Assembly (NCBI GenBank): GCA_015179125.1
Contig: WHVA01000021.1
Span: forward strand, 124,001-188,000
Direction of reading: 5' to 3'
Length of the DNA stretch: 64,000 nucleotides
Origin: Gautieria morchelliformis
Lineage: Eukaryota > Basidiomycota > Agaricomycetes > Gomphales > Gomphaceae
In this document: positions 10,601 to 19,615 of the stretch, piece after piece
How the letters are laid out: each line of letters opens with the position of its first letter
Position numbering within the stretch: position 1 is the stretch's first letter
Translations under genes and position numbers: made by a program
The notes under the pieces: model-generated
What the model was told of the DNA's origin: nothing
The model's input: only the letters and a program-made list of their open reading frames with translations
The model's database searches: none

Positions 10601-12223
10601 CTACTCATAGAGGTCGTCCATGAGGGCGTCCTCTAGAGTGGCCGATACGACGTCGTCGTCGTCGTACGGGGCCGGAGGAGCACGTGACTCCTCCGGGGGC
10701 ATCTCCGCGTCGTCGGTGGTGATTGGGTGAGGCTGGTCGGCCTCACCACTGGTGGCGGTCTCCGCTTGGGTGCTGGGGCCCGTGTCCTCGCGGAGCATAG
10801 CCTCGACGGCCGGGTCCTCTGTTTGAGGAGGGGGCCGGAAGCGCGCCAGCTCTCGGTCAAGCTGAGCGTGAGTGAGGGGTCGTGGCACCGCGGCCCTCAC
10901 ATGACTGGTCTCGATGACCTTTTGTTGGCCTTCACGGGCGGCGGCGCTGAATGCCGCACCGGTGATGCTGCGCTGAACGTAATGTTCAATGCGCGCCGCT
11001 TGCTTGCGAGTGACCCCCGCGTAGCGGGCCAGCCATCTTGCGATCTCCGCGAGTGGGATGTCGTGGCCGGCTTGGCCCTCCACAGGGAATGGGCCCGTGA
11101 TCGAGAGCCGCAGGGTGGTGCTCTGAGGTGTGAGCACTTCCCTGGCGTCGACGAGGCTCGACCATTGGTCAGTCGAACCGAAGAGGTCGAGTAGCCTTGC
11201 CCTGAGTGGTGATGCGACCCCTTTGACCCGGGGCGCAAGGGCCTTCAACCACATCCAGACGTCCATGTCGTCTAGGTTGAAGGTGCCATCCGCGTTGTCA
11301 CGGATGGCGGAGGGGATTCCTTCGTCGTTGTTGAATGAGACCTTGCCCGTGGGGATCACTTCGTTTCCCTTGCGGATCGTCCCTGGGCTCGAGAAGTCCA
11401 GGGTTATGCCGAATCTCCTTAGGAATGGTGTCCCTAAGATCGCGTCGTAATATTCAACGTTTGCTACGTCAAAGTATTCGTCGTATGTCCCATGACCAAA
11501 CTTGATGGTCGTGTTCGTTCCATAGTTGATCGTGGAATGGCTGCCTATGCAGGCTAGCTGCAGTGCGATTGGTTGCTCCAGGGAGAATGTCTTCATCCCT
11601 GTAGCTCGCGTGAATTTGGGGGATAGCAGTACCCCTTCGCTGCCGCTATCCAATAGGCAGTGGGCTTTTACGCCATTTATTTCCCAGTACCCCGATAGGG
11701 TACGGTTCTCACTACGCGGACGCGTTGGCCGCGTTCTGTGCTTGCTTCGGTGGTGACACACCGGCTCGGCCGCCTTGTCTGGCGTGACCGATGTGCGAGC
11801 CGCCATGACTTTCGTGGCGGTTTCGTCTTCCAACGCGAATCTGATCGCGCTGGACCTGTAGGTGGTGTCCTCCACCTCTTCGTCCCATTCATAGTACTGG
11901 GACGGCTCAGGGTCCCACTCTTCGGCGGGCGTGTCTCCGTTATCCGGAGTGTCGTTGGGTTGGGGATCTCCCTCCCCCTCTTCATCAATTTGTTGAAGAG
12001 AGCTTTGATCGGGATCCGTCTCCGGATCCTCGGCCTCACCGTCGTGCCTTACGGCCGCTGTCCTTATACCGGACCTAAGCCGGGGGCACTCTGCCTTCTT
12101 GTGGCCAGGTTGGCGATCCTGACGCTTGAGGCTGTTTAGCTTCAGGCGGGCGTCCAGTTTGTGCTGGGCGTGAGGGCGGTAGCCGCTGTCCTGTACCGCT
12201 TCTTGTGAACAGGCTGGGCCTGG
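10601..12223 (-). CDS. Retropepsin-like aspartic protease of the RT-less element
   Basis: A frame open from 12223 to a stop at 10601 overlaps the end of gag in the +1 frame. It starts with the knuckle remnant, continues through an acidic Pro/Glu/Asp stretch, then the protease: HCLLDSGSEGVLLS with the catalytic Asp-Ser-Gly, and ILGTPFLRRFG as the second conserved block. About 250 further residues form an Ala/Arg-rich, finally acidic tail (DDDDVVSATLEDALMDD) without a known domain. No RT motif follows; the stop lies 36 bp from the LTR. Retropepsins mature Gag within the particle, so this element may build its own processed particle but needs RT and integrase from elsewhere. Confidence 0.8.
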   Translation of the reverse strand, partial: PGPACSQEAVQDSGYRPHAQHKLDARLKLNSLKRQDRQPGHKKAECPRLRSGIRTAAVRHDGEAEDPETDPDQSSLQQIDEEGEGDPQPNDTPDNGDTPAEEWDPEPSQYYEWDEEVEDTTYRSSAIRFALEDETATKVMAARTSVTPDKAAEPVCHHRSKHRTRPTRPRSENRTLSGYWEINGVKAHCLLDSGSEGVLLSPKFTRATGMKTFSLEQPIALQLACIGSHSTINYGTNTTIKFGHGTYDEYFDVANVEYYDAILGTPFLRRFGITLDFSSPGTIRKGNEVIPTGKVSFNNDEGIPSAIRDNADGTFNLDDMDVWMWLKALAPRVKGVASPLRARLLDLFGSTDQWSSLVDAREVLTPQSTTLRLSITGPFPVEGQAGHDIPLAEIARWLARYAGVTRKQAARIEHYVQRSITGAAFSAAAREGQQKVIETSHVRAAVPRPLTHAQLDRELARFRPPPQTEDPAVEAMLREDTGPSTQAETATSGEADQPHPITTDDAEMPPEESRAPPAPYDDDDVVSATLEDALMDDLYE

Positions 12224-14284
12224 TCAGGCCCGTTTGTGTCAACGGCTTGCTCCCTGTGAGCCGGGCGGCGCTTGCCGTTGCCGCTGCGCTTTCCACGCGG
12301 TGCATCCCCATGTTGTATCGGGATGCTTCCTCGATTATTCGGGCCGTCTCGAAGAGTTGCTCTATTGAGCTGCCCTCGGCATTATAGCCCTTTTTGGGGA
12401 CTTCGTTGCGCAGTGTTTCGCGTAGCGCCGATACGAACCGTCTCCGGAACGTATACTTGTCTGGCGGCTGTATCATACGTGCCGCGTATTTCGTGAGCTC
12501 GTTCAGCATCTCCTGAACGGTTTTCATGCCTTGCATGACCGCGTCGAATTTATTCGATGCGTGATGGTATGTCAGTGTGTGCAGGAACCTCTTTTGAAGG
12601 CCTTGCATCACTGACTCCAGCGTCCAGCTGCGGATCTGGCGATCGAATCGTTCAACGTTTCGAAAGAACCACTCCTGGGCTTCGCCAGTGAGGCGAGTGC
12701 CCACGTAGCCGACCTGCGTGTCAATGCTGGTTGGCCCTAGGAGGCAGTTCATTTTTAGCCATCGTAGGATGGCTGCCACGAAGACTTCAAACTCTTCGAG
12801 GTCCGATCCCCCTGCATATGGCTCGGGGTGGGCCAATTTCACGCCGGCCTTCGCTAGCACAGACTTCTCCGGGTCTGTGTCCGCGGCGTCTGCCAGCGCC
12901 ACGCGGATCATCCGTGTGATCCCGTCGTACGGCTCCATTGGTACGACGTCGGCCTGGTCAGGGATTCCCTGGCCTTCCGTTGGGGCCATGGATCTCTCAC
13001 GCGGTTGTGACGCCGCGTGGGGCAGGCTGTTATATGCCCTGACGGGCCCCGGGCCCGGGTCGGGCTCGGGATCAGGAGCATTTGGTGCTCTCGGTTCCGG
13101 GGGCGTTTTGTGCCTGGTGTCCCCGGTCAGTCCCGCGTTGCGGATCTGTAGCCTGCTGTTGTAGGCTGTGCGCGCTTGCCATGCGTCTTGTACGGCTTGC
13201 GTGAGCTGCTCGTCGGGTAGCTGGGCGGTGTGGCTGTGGGCCGCCGTTTCTTCAGCGTTCCTCGCTAGTAGTTCGAGCGCCCATGTGTGGTGGCGCGCGG
13301 CTGCGGCTTCTTTACGCTGCCAGTGTGCGACTTTGAGCTCCAAGCTCTCGGTCGTCGTTTCAGAGTCAGGCTCTGAGGCGACCTGATCCCTAACGATCTG
13401 TTGGATCGTTTTACGGCTGTCTGTTGGGGCAGCCAGTCGTTCCTGAGGTTCGTTTCCGAACCTTACGTCCTGTTCGACCGGGACGGCTGGCGGCAGCATT
13501 CGCTGCTTGTCTCGCTCCTTTCGGCTCGCGTCGTGATTGCGTTCGTTAGCTGCGGACTGTCGCGAGCTCGGACGCGTTTCGTCGCGTTCCCCGCGTGGGC
13601 GGAGTGCTTTCTGGACATCCTCCAGTGTGGCCGCGTCTTGCAGCCTGACCTCCTCTGCCTGGTGGAGTTCCTTGCCGATCGCCACTAGGGCGGCGGCGGC
13701 GTTGTCAAGCTGCGATGCCAGCTGATCGTGCTTGTGGCGCGTCAGCGTACTTCGGTGCAGCGCAGCCTGCACCTGTTTGTTCAGGGCCTCTGCCGTCTCG
13801 TGGTCGATGGCGTGAGCCCTCGAGCTCCTGCGACTAGAGCTTGAGTATTCCGAGTCCTGACCATCGTCTGGGGCTCGTTTCTTATGCCGTCGTCCTCCTT
13901 CAGGGACGATCGTCGTCGCTCTACTTCGTGAGCATCGGTTTGAGTCGTGGCTTTGTGCCCGCCTCAACGTTGTTGCTCTACCGTCTGACGACGGCGAGAC
14001 TTCTCTGCCCTTTCCTTTGTCCTTGGGCAGAGAGAGATGGGGGGCGGTGCTGACTCGTTGCCCGGCGTCGTCTCCTCTTCGGCCACGCTCGACAAGACGT
14101 GGTCGGGATTTTCCTCGTCCTCTGCTGAGGGGACGAGGGCTGTGAGATCTACGATCTCTCCATCTTCTATCGTCCTGGTCTCTTGGTCCAGGGTAGTGTC
14201 AGCCGTCGTGTCACTGGGCTGCGCCTGGGGTGTGGACCTCGAGCTCGTCGCTCGTGTCCGTCTTCGACTGCGTGGAATCATCAT
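12075..14284 (-). pseudogene. gag of the RT-less element (with a frame break)
   Basis: An ATG at 14284 opens MMIPRSRRRTRATSSRSTPQ in one frame; this overlaps, at about 13965, a second frame that carries the rest of gag to a stop at 12075. The N-terminal third is highly charged with an Arg/Ser-rich start. The core (about 12900-12250) is a typical Ty3/gypsy gag: LEEFEVFVAAILRWLKMN, GEAQEWFFRNVERFDRQIRS, QKRFLHTLTYHHASNKFD, MLNELTKYAARM. Joining the two frames needs a one-base shift, so there is either a disabling indel or recoding. The zinc-knuckle region lies in the protease frame and has lost its first two cysteines (...QPGHKKAECPR). Confidence 0.8.
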
Positions 14285-14422
14285 GCTCGCAGCCGACAGT
14301 AGAGGGTCTACTGGAGGGTCTCAACGATGTTTAGTCGTCGACACAGCGATCTTTTTCAAGATTGCTTCGAATCCACTATCGGTTGGTTGTGTGGCGATCA
14401 ACCGCAGGATAGTTCAAAAAAG

Positions 14423-14637
14423 TGTAAAGGATGTCGATCTTAAGGCCTTGTATCACAAGGGCACAACAGAACTTGACCAATGAGTGGTATTCTGAATGCT
14501 ACGTAGTGACAGGTAAGAGTAAGATGCGATGGGGGCCGCTGGCCAGTTCCCACGCATAAACTATACAGTGGGTCCCTAAGGGGCCCACTGGGATTATGTA
14601 ATAACTAATGTACATGTAGATACACAGGTTATTTACA
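14423..14637 (-). repeat. 5' LTR of the gag-protease element
   Basis: Matches 10350-10564 over 215 bp with four substitutions. It is followed on the minus strand by CTTTTTTGAACTATCC, which shows neither a TGG-type tRNA primer site nor a clear self-priming complement in the LTR. Confidence 0.95.
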
Positions 14638-16088
14638 GATCAGGACCGGGGCAGAAGTGATCAGCTCTTTGAGTTTGTCGAAGGAGGCCTGTTCCGGCTC
14701 TCCCCACCGCCATTCAACCTCCTTCTTGGTGAGGTCGAAGAGGGCACGGGCGTGGCAGGAGAAGTCCTTGATGAACCGCCGGTAGAAATTGACAAACCCA
14801 ATGAAGGACTGGACCTCCTTCTTGTTCCGCGGCACGGGCCAATCTGACACACCGGAAACTTTGACTGGGTCCATTTCCACCTTTCCTTCCGACACAATCA
14901 CCCCAAGATACTCTATCTGCGTCCGCTCAAATTCGCACTTTTCCGGCTTGAGACACAGGTTGTACTCTCGGAGCCGTTCCAGCACTCTCCGCACGACTTC
15001 CCGATGTTCGGACATTGTTTTTGTGAAGATGAGGATGTCATCAAGGTAGACGCAGACAACCCCTTCTGCTATCATGTCACGGAAAATGTCATTCATCATC
15101 GTCTGGAATGTGGCCGGACTGTTGGTGAGGCCGAAGAACATGACCTGTGGCTCAAAGAGTCCCCGGTTGGTGCGGAATGCGGCCTTCCACTCGTCTCCCT
15201 CTCGGATCCGAACATTATTGAAGCCCCAGCGGACATCCAGCTTAGTGAAGTACCTTGCCCCGCAGAGTTGTGTGATTAGTTCGGAAATGAGTGGAATGGG
15301 GTACCGGTTCTTGATCGTGATCGCATTCAAGGCCCGGTAATCCTGCACAAGTCTGAGCGAGCCATCCTTCTTCTTGATGAAGAACACCGGAGATGCCATG
15401 GGCGACTTGGAGGGGCGGATCCTTCCTGTACGGAGGTTTTCCGCAAGGAATGCATCGAGCTCTACCTGCTCCTTGGGTGACAGCGGGTAGACTTTGCAGT
15501 TGGTGGGCTTTGACCCAGGCTCCAACTCGATGGCATGGTCCCACAGCTTCCGTGGAGGCAGGGCATCAAACGACTCCTTGGAAAAGACGTCGTCGAACTC
15601 CCGCAGGTACTCCGGAATTTCCGCCTCCGCTCTATCATGCTTCTTGGAGGCTTCAGCAAGGCGTTGCGAAATATTTCCGGTGGCACGGATGTGTTCCGCT
15701 TCCGGCGGAAGGTTTAGGTACAGCAAGTGCTCCCCTTCCGCCAGAGTGTCTTCCGGGCCGAGTTGGATGACGTCGGAGTCGGAATCGGAATCTGAATCGG
15801 AATTGGGAGTGGGATCCGGTTCAAATTCCGCTTCCGAGTCTTCTTCTGCAAGCAGTGGATGGGGGCCAGAACGACATGTCTGTATGAGCCGTTCGGTCTT
15901 CCGCTGCTCCTGGCGTTCCTTTCGCACTTCCGACCGGCACATGTGACACTTGGCTGGACATCGACTCATCAGTACCTTCCGAGTCTGCCAATTGATCTCC
16001 GGGTTGTGCTCCTGAAGCCAGGTGAACCCGAGGATGATGTCTTGCTTCCCCAGGCTGGTGACTGCAAAGGAAGTGCGTTCTGAGTGCC
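14638..16088 (-). pseudogene. Gypsy-B protease end and reverse transcriptase
   Basis: From 16088 downward: the C-terminal part of protease (TSFAVTSLGKQDIILGFTWL), a Cys/Arg-rich linker, a Ser/Asp-rich stretch (SDSDSDSDSD), then RT with its seven blocks: SKSPMASPVFFIKKKDGSLR, LVQDYRALN, FTKLDVRWGFN, FGLTNSPATFQ, the catalytic VYLDDILIF, LGVIVSEG and SFIGFVNFYRRF. The frame is continuous from protease to RT, unlike in Gypsy-A. It ends at APVLI, where the nested element begins. The protease active-site region and gag are missing beyond 16088. Confidence 0.92.
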
Positions 16089-16312
16089 TGTAGGGGAACG
16101 GCTGTTCAACCAGCCAAGGAAGGCTGCTCAACCAGCCCTAGTCTTTTCTTTTTGTCTTGACAACATGTAAAAACACATTTGAGGAATTAACAGTATTTGT
16201 ATGCTGTTAATATAACTGGGGAAAGGCTTTTCAAACATTCCTCTAGTTATCTCATATTTTTCCTTATTTTTCCAAAGTCTCCATGGCTCAAACTACCATT
16301 TTTCTGACATTA

Positions 16313-16736
16313 CAGAGTTGTGGATCCTCTAGCACCCACAACTCTGTTCTCGGCGCTCTATTTCAAACTCCGCCGGGCACCTCGGCGGTGGCCGCATTTT
16401 CGGACTTATGGTCACCCAAGCACCCACAAGTCCGGCAGGATGGCTCTCTCAGTATTTCCAGCTGAGTCCCAAACAGTTGCTATATGCAGCCATAGCAACT
16501 GTGCAGCCTGTTTGGCTTCACCAAACAATGGGGATCATGGTCAGTCATGACAACAAGGCTGTACCAGGCTGTGCCCAGCTGTGCTAAGCAGTGCTCTTAG
16601 TAATTATGGCTACAGAGCCCTAATTGGCTCAGGACTGCTCTGAGTGCCAAATACATGGTTATCTGGAGATACAGCCTCAATGACTCAACCAATCCAGGCA
16701 CAACTTGGTGAGTCAGGAGTACATGACTCAGCCAAG
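16313..16736. other. Cluster of consecutive short hairpins
   Basis: At least six inverted repeats sit one after another: 16313-16323/16336-16346 (11 bp, perfect), 16370-16375/16383-16388 (6 bp), 16401-16407/16428-16434 (7 bp), 16473-16483/16492-16502 (11 bp, perfect), 16509-16515/16521-16527 (7 bp, 5-nt loop) and 16704-16715/16724-16736 (12 bp with one bulge). They share no sequence with each other. They fall in the candidate LTR upstream of its TATA box. Confidence 0.8.
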
Positions 16737-16931
16737 CTGTGCTATGGCACATGACCCTTTTAAGTGAGTCATTCCTGACAAATCAAGCTCTGATTGGTAG
16801 GAAGCATGGTAGAGTCCCCTGGAAACAGCCAGTTTCTTCCAACTCTTTCTTCCATCTTCCACAAGCTTCTTCCCCCATTCCATTAATAGATAGAAGGTTC
16901 TACCTGCTTACTAAGCTCCTGTACATTACAA

Positions 16932-16939
16932 TATAAAAG
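16932..16939 (+). promoter_or_regulatory. TATA box in the candidate LTR
   Basis: TATAAAAG, with ATTGG- and CCAATC-type pentamers in the 250 bp upstream. Gypsy-A is inserted 52 bp after it. Confidence 0.45.
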
Positions 16940-16990
16940 GAGGCCTTTGCCTGTCCTTTGAGCAATCAATCTACCCATCTTCTATCCTAC

Positions 16991-17488
16991 TGTCAGGGGA
17001 CACCCTGTTTTCCATTTCCAGTTCCGACACCACACCCAGTTCCGACTCCATTTCCGACTCCGCTTCCGGTTCCGACACCACACCCAGTTCCGACTCCATC
17101 TCCGCATCCGCTTTCGGGAACAATTCCGCTTCTGGGAGAACTTCCACCAGTTCCGTTCGCCTTGCCAGTTCCACTCCAATTTCCGACTTCCGCCCCGGAA
17201 CAGTGTCGGAAATCAAGCGACTCGCATAATAGGTGGCATCAAGGGTCGATCAAGGGTCAGGGGGATGCAGGGTTGATGGCGGGTGCCAAGCGTTGTCCCT
17301 GGCTGCGCAGCGTAGTATAATACGGGCTCGCTGACATTGGGGGTCCTTAGACTTTTCTCTTTGGATTTCCCCTTGTCAGGTGAGAACCCCCTCTCTTGTA
17401 TGCTCTGTTCATTTATACATACTTTGGATTTCCCCTTGTCAGTTGTGTGGTAGTGTGATCTCCACAACTAGCCAGGGTTGCCCTTACA
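16991..17488 (+). repeat. 5' LTR of Gypsy-A
   Basis: The first 240 bp hold ten TTCCG and two CGGAA words, partly as a tandem duplication of about 48 bp. A TATAATA at 17316 precedes the predicted transcript start AGACTTTTCT at 17349 by 33 nt. Two copies of a segment containing GGATTTCCCCTTGTCAG lie in the R/U5 part. Confidence 0.96.
17316..17358 (+). promoter_or_regulatory. Core promoter and predicted transcript start of Gypsy-A
   Basis: TATAATA at 17316-17322, then AGACTTTTCT at 17349-17358. The latter is the exact reverse complement of the putative primer-binding site at 17491-17500, which is what a Tf1-like self-primed element needs at its RNA 5' end. Confidence 0.6.
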
Positions 17489-17500
17489 GCAGAAAAGTCT
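17489..17500 (+). promoter_or_regulatory. Putative self-priming primer-binding site of Gypsy-A
   Basis: Two bases (GC) after the LTR comes AGAAAAGTCT, complementary over 10 nt to the predicted RNA 5' end at 17349. No TGG-type tRNA site is present. Gypsy-C has the same layout with an unrelated sequence. Confidence 0.6.
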
Positions 17501-17675
17501 CTCCCATAGAGGACCGGCGGTCGTACTGCGTGTCGCAGCCGCCATAGGTGCGTTCGGAATCGGAGACAGCGACTCGGAGATCGCAACCTCTTCCGCACAC
17601 ACAGCGTACGACAGCCCTTCTTCTTACGTCGAGCTCCCAACCCCGGAAATCCCGTCCCACATTTCTCCTTCCGAC

Positions 17676-18851
17676 ATGGATCCGGACGATCGTCTTCGGA
17701 ATATGGAGGAGGAATTGACGCAGAACCGGATGAAGACCGACGCGATTGAAACAGCCTTACAAGCGATTTTGGCTAAGTTAGATATTCCACAAGGTGGTGG
17801 AAATGAAATGTTGGATGATCCGGATTTCGGAAAAGCGGAACTAGCGGAGGAGAGAAAGTCCGCGAAGTTAGCAAAGGTCAAACCCGCAACTCCGGCGGAC
17901 TTTGACGGAGATCGGGAGAAGGGACGCGCATTCTTCAACACATGCAGCATCTACTTCGCAATTGTCGGAGACCTCTTTCCGAACGACCAGGCTCGGATTC
18001 ACTGGGCATTGTCCTTTTTCAAGTCGGACCGCGCATCCCGTTTTGCAAACAAGGTGATCCGACATGAAGCAAAGGGCAAGGGGAACTACTTCCGAGACTG
18101 GGACGCCTTCGAGAAAACATTTTCCGACCAGTTCTGCCCAAAAAATGAGCAGCTCACAGCCCTTACGAAGCTCGAGGGGACCAGCTGGTACCAGGCCAAG
18201 GATCCGGTCGATGACTATATCGATCGCTTCCAGGAGCTCATCGACCTTGCGGAGTATGATGATGACAAGACGATCGTCATCAAATTCCGACGAGGACTCG
18301 ATCCGACACTCCAGAACCAAGTTGCGCTGCTTGGGGATGGAGCTCCGGACTTTGATGACCCGGAAGGGTGGTACCAAGCTGCACAGAGGGTGTCCCGGAA
18401 CAGGGAAGCAAATGAGGCCTTCGTGGAGACGAGCCGGAATATGACGCGCAGTTCCACTCGTCCTACTCCACCTGTGCCAAAATCCGGAAGCGCATTCATT
18501 CCCATGCGGAAAGTATTTCCGACGCTTTCTCCGCCCGCTCCTATTAGGAACCATAGCCCTCCTCCCTCGAAGAGTGGCCCTGCCCCGATGGATGTTGACC
18601 GCATGCGCGGAAAAGGCCGCGGAACTATCACCTGCTTCCGATGTCAACAACCAGGCCACTATGCCCGCGAGTGCCCCCAAGCATTTGACATCCGGCTTAT
18701 GACCACAGAGGAGAAACTCGAGCTCCTTCCAGAGTTCCTCGCACTTGCGGACATAAGCGGAGTGCCTACTGCGGAAGGAGTTTCCGAAAATGCGGAACAT
18801 GGCGCATCGGAAGCGGAAGATGCGTCGGATTTTGTGACGCGCAGCGGGTGA
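17676..18851 (+). CDS. Gag of Gypsy-A
   Basis: 391 residues from the first ATG in frame (MDPDDRLRNMEEELTQ); the frame is open upstream to the LTR but lacks another ATG. An acidic N terminus with heptad character leads to the gag core (PADFDGDREKGRAFFNTCSI, WALSFFKSDRASRFANKVI, FEKTFSDQFCPK, SWYQAKDPVDDYIDRFQELI) and one CCHC zinc knuckle (CFRCQQPGHYARECPQ) near the C terminus, which binds the element's RNA. The stop TGA at 18849-18851 overlaps the start of the protease frame, which lies in the -1 frame, so Gag-Pol would need a -1 shift. I see no canonical slippery heptamer. Confidence 0.9.
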   Translation: MDPDDRLRNMEEELTQNRMKTDAIETALQAILAKLDIPQGGGNEMLDDPDFGKAELAEERKSAKLAKVKPATPADFDGDREKGRAFFNTCSIYFAIVGDLFPNDQARIHWALSFFKSDRASRFANKVIRHEAKGKGNYFRDWDAFEKTFSDQFCPKNEQLTALTKLEGTSWYQAKDPVDDYIDRFQELIDLAEYDDDKTIVIKFRRGLDPTLQNQVALLGDGAPDFDDPEGWYQAAQRVSRNREANEAFVETSRNMTRSSTRPTPPVPKSGSAFIPMRKVFPTLSPPAPIRNHSPPPSKSGPAPMDVDRMRGKGRGTITCFRCQQPGHYARECPQAFDIRLMTTEEKLELLPEFLALADISGVPTAEGVSENAEHGASEAEDASDFVTRSG

Positions 18852-19615
18852 GATGTGTGCCCCTGCTGCCTGTACATAACCGGTTTGCCTGTCTTGAAGT
18901 AGAGAATGAAAAGCCCCGACTCCCCTCACTTCATACAGACCCACCGGATAAAGTCACACAAAAGCCAAATCCGACACCCCGTCTATCCCGCATCCGCCCT
19001 TGGGAGAGACGCCTTCCGAAGCGCTATGTCGTTGCTGCCACCCCTGGCCCCAAGTCACTAGTCATTAAGGTAGAGATCCAGACGACAGATACGGCGGAAG
19101 TCAAATCCGGACCCGCCCTTGTCGATTGCGGGGCCACTGGTCAGTTTATGGACCGGGACTATGTGGAACGGAACCGACTGACGACGCGGAAGTTGCAACG
19201 TGCAATCCCGGTGTTCAATGTGGATGGAAGCCCCAATGAGGCAGGGTCCATCACGGAGATAGTGGACACAATTCTCCGCTACGATGGACACTCGGAACGC
19301 ACTTCCTTCGCTGTCACCAGCCTGGGGAAGCAAGACATCATCCTTGGGTTCACCTGGCTTCAAGAGCACAACCCGGAGATCAATTGGCAGACTCGGAAGG
19401 TACTGATGAGTCGATGTCCAGCCAAGTGTCACATGTGCCGGTCGGAAGTGCGGAAGGAGCACCAGGAGCAGCGGAAGACCGAACGGCTCATACAGACATG
19501 TCGTTCCGGCCCCCATCCACTGCTTGCAGAAGAAGACTCGGAAGCGGAATTTGACCCGGACCCCCTTCCAATTCCGATTCCGACGTCATCCGACTCGGCC
19601 TGGAAGACGCTCTGA
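18848..19615 (+). pseudogene. Protease of Gypsy-A, ending at a frameshift
   Basis: The frame begins at the gag stop. It carries VCPLLPVHNRFACLEV, a linker, then the aspartic protease with GPALVDCGATGQFMDRDYV as active-site loop (Asp-Cys-Gly instead of the usual Asp-Ser/Thr-Gly) and QDIILGFTWLQEHNP as the second block. It then runs through the Cys/Arg linker and is derailed near 19565: compared with the Gypsy-B copy one base is missing in a C-rich stretch, and the frame stops at 19615. The RT resumes in the next frame. Confidence 0.85.

Larger units (their letters stand above)
10350..14637 (-). mobile_element. Gag-protease-only LTR retrotransposon nested in Gypsy-B
   Basis: A complete 4288-bp LTR element: 215-bp LTRs at 14423-14637 (5') and 10350-10564 (3'), TG...CA ends, and the 5-bp duplication GATCA at 10345-10349 and 14638-14642. 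The LTRs differ at only 4 positions by eye, so insertion is fairly recent. On the minus strand it encodes gag and an aspartic protease and then goes straight to a polypurine tract (AGAGGGGGAGGG, 10576-10565) and the 3' LTR. There is no room for RT, RNase H or integrase. It must have been mobilised in trans by an autonomous relative. No obvious primer-binding site follows the 5' LTR. Confidence 0.93.
7880..16088 (-). mobile_element. Gypsy-B: 5'-truncated chromovirus split by a nested element
   Basis: Minus-strand Ty3/gypsy element of the same family as Gypsy-A at 16991. Its own sequence is 16088-14638 plus 10349-7880 (about 3.9 kb); 10350-14637 is a foreign insertion flanked by GATCA duplications. 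Preserved parts in order: the end of the protease, RT, then (after the nest) RNase H, integrase, chromodomain, polypurine tract and 3' LTR. Gag and most of protease are absent because the element is cut at 16088/16089 by the LTR-like block that starts TGTAGGGG. Confidence 0.9.
16089..16990 (+). repeat. Left part of a candidate 1.5-kb LTR, split by Gypsy-A
   Basis: Starts TGTAGGGGAACGGCTG exactly where Gypsy-B homology stops; its first 178 bp recur inverted at 1281-1458. It contains the hairpin cluster and a TATAAAAG box at 16932. With the right part (23260-23878, ending CCAAAACA) it would form a TG...CA block of about 1.52 kb, and the fragment at 1281-2062 has the two ends in the order expected of LTR-internal-LTR. 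No second full copy is in the window, so LTR identity is an inference. Confidence 0.5.

Noticed and set aside
12718..13164. Long plus-strand ORFs opposite the gag of the nested element
   Set aside because: Shadow frames of the G/C-rich minus-strand gag; no domain, Ser/Arg/Ala-rich composition.
14359..14416. Possible tRNA or tRNA-derived sequence (GCTTCGAATCC resembles a T-arm)
   Set aside because: No acceptor stem, anticodon arm or B box in proper spacing could be found on either strand. I saw no convincing tRNA or rRNA in the window.
17868..18944. 358-codon minus-strand ORF opposite Gypsy-A gag
   Set aside because: Antisense to a clear gag with zinc knuckle; codon content mirrors the sense gene.
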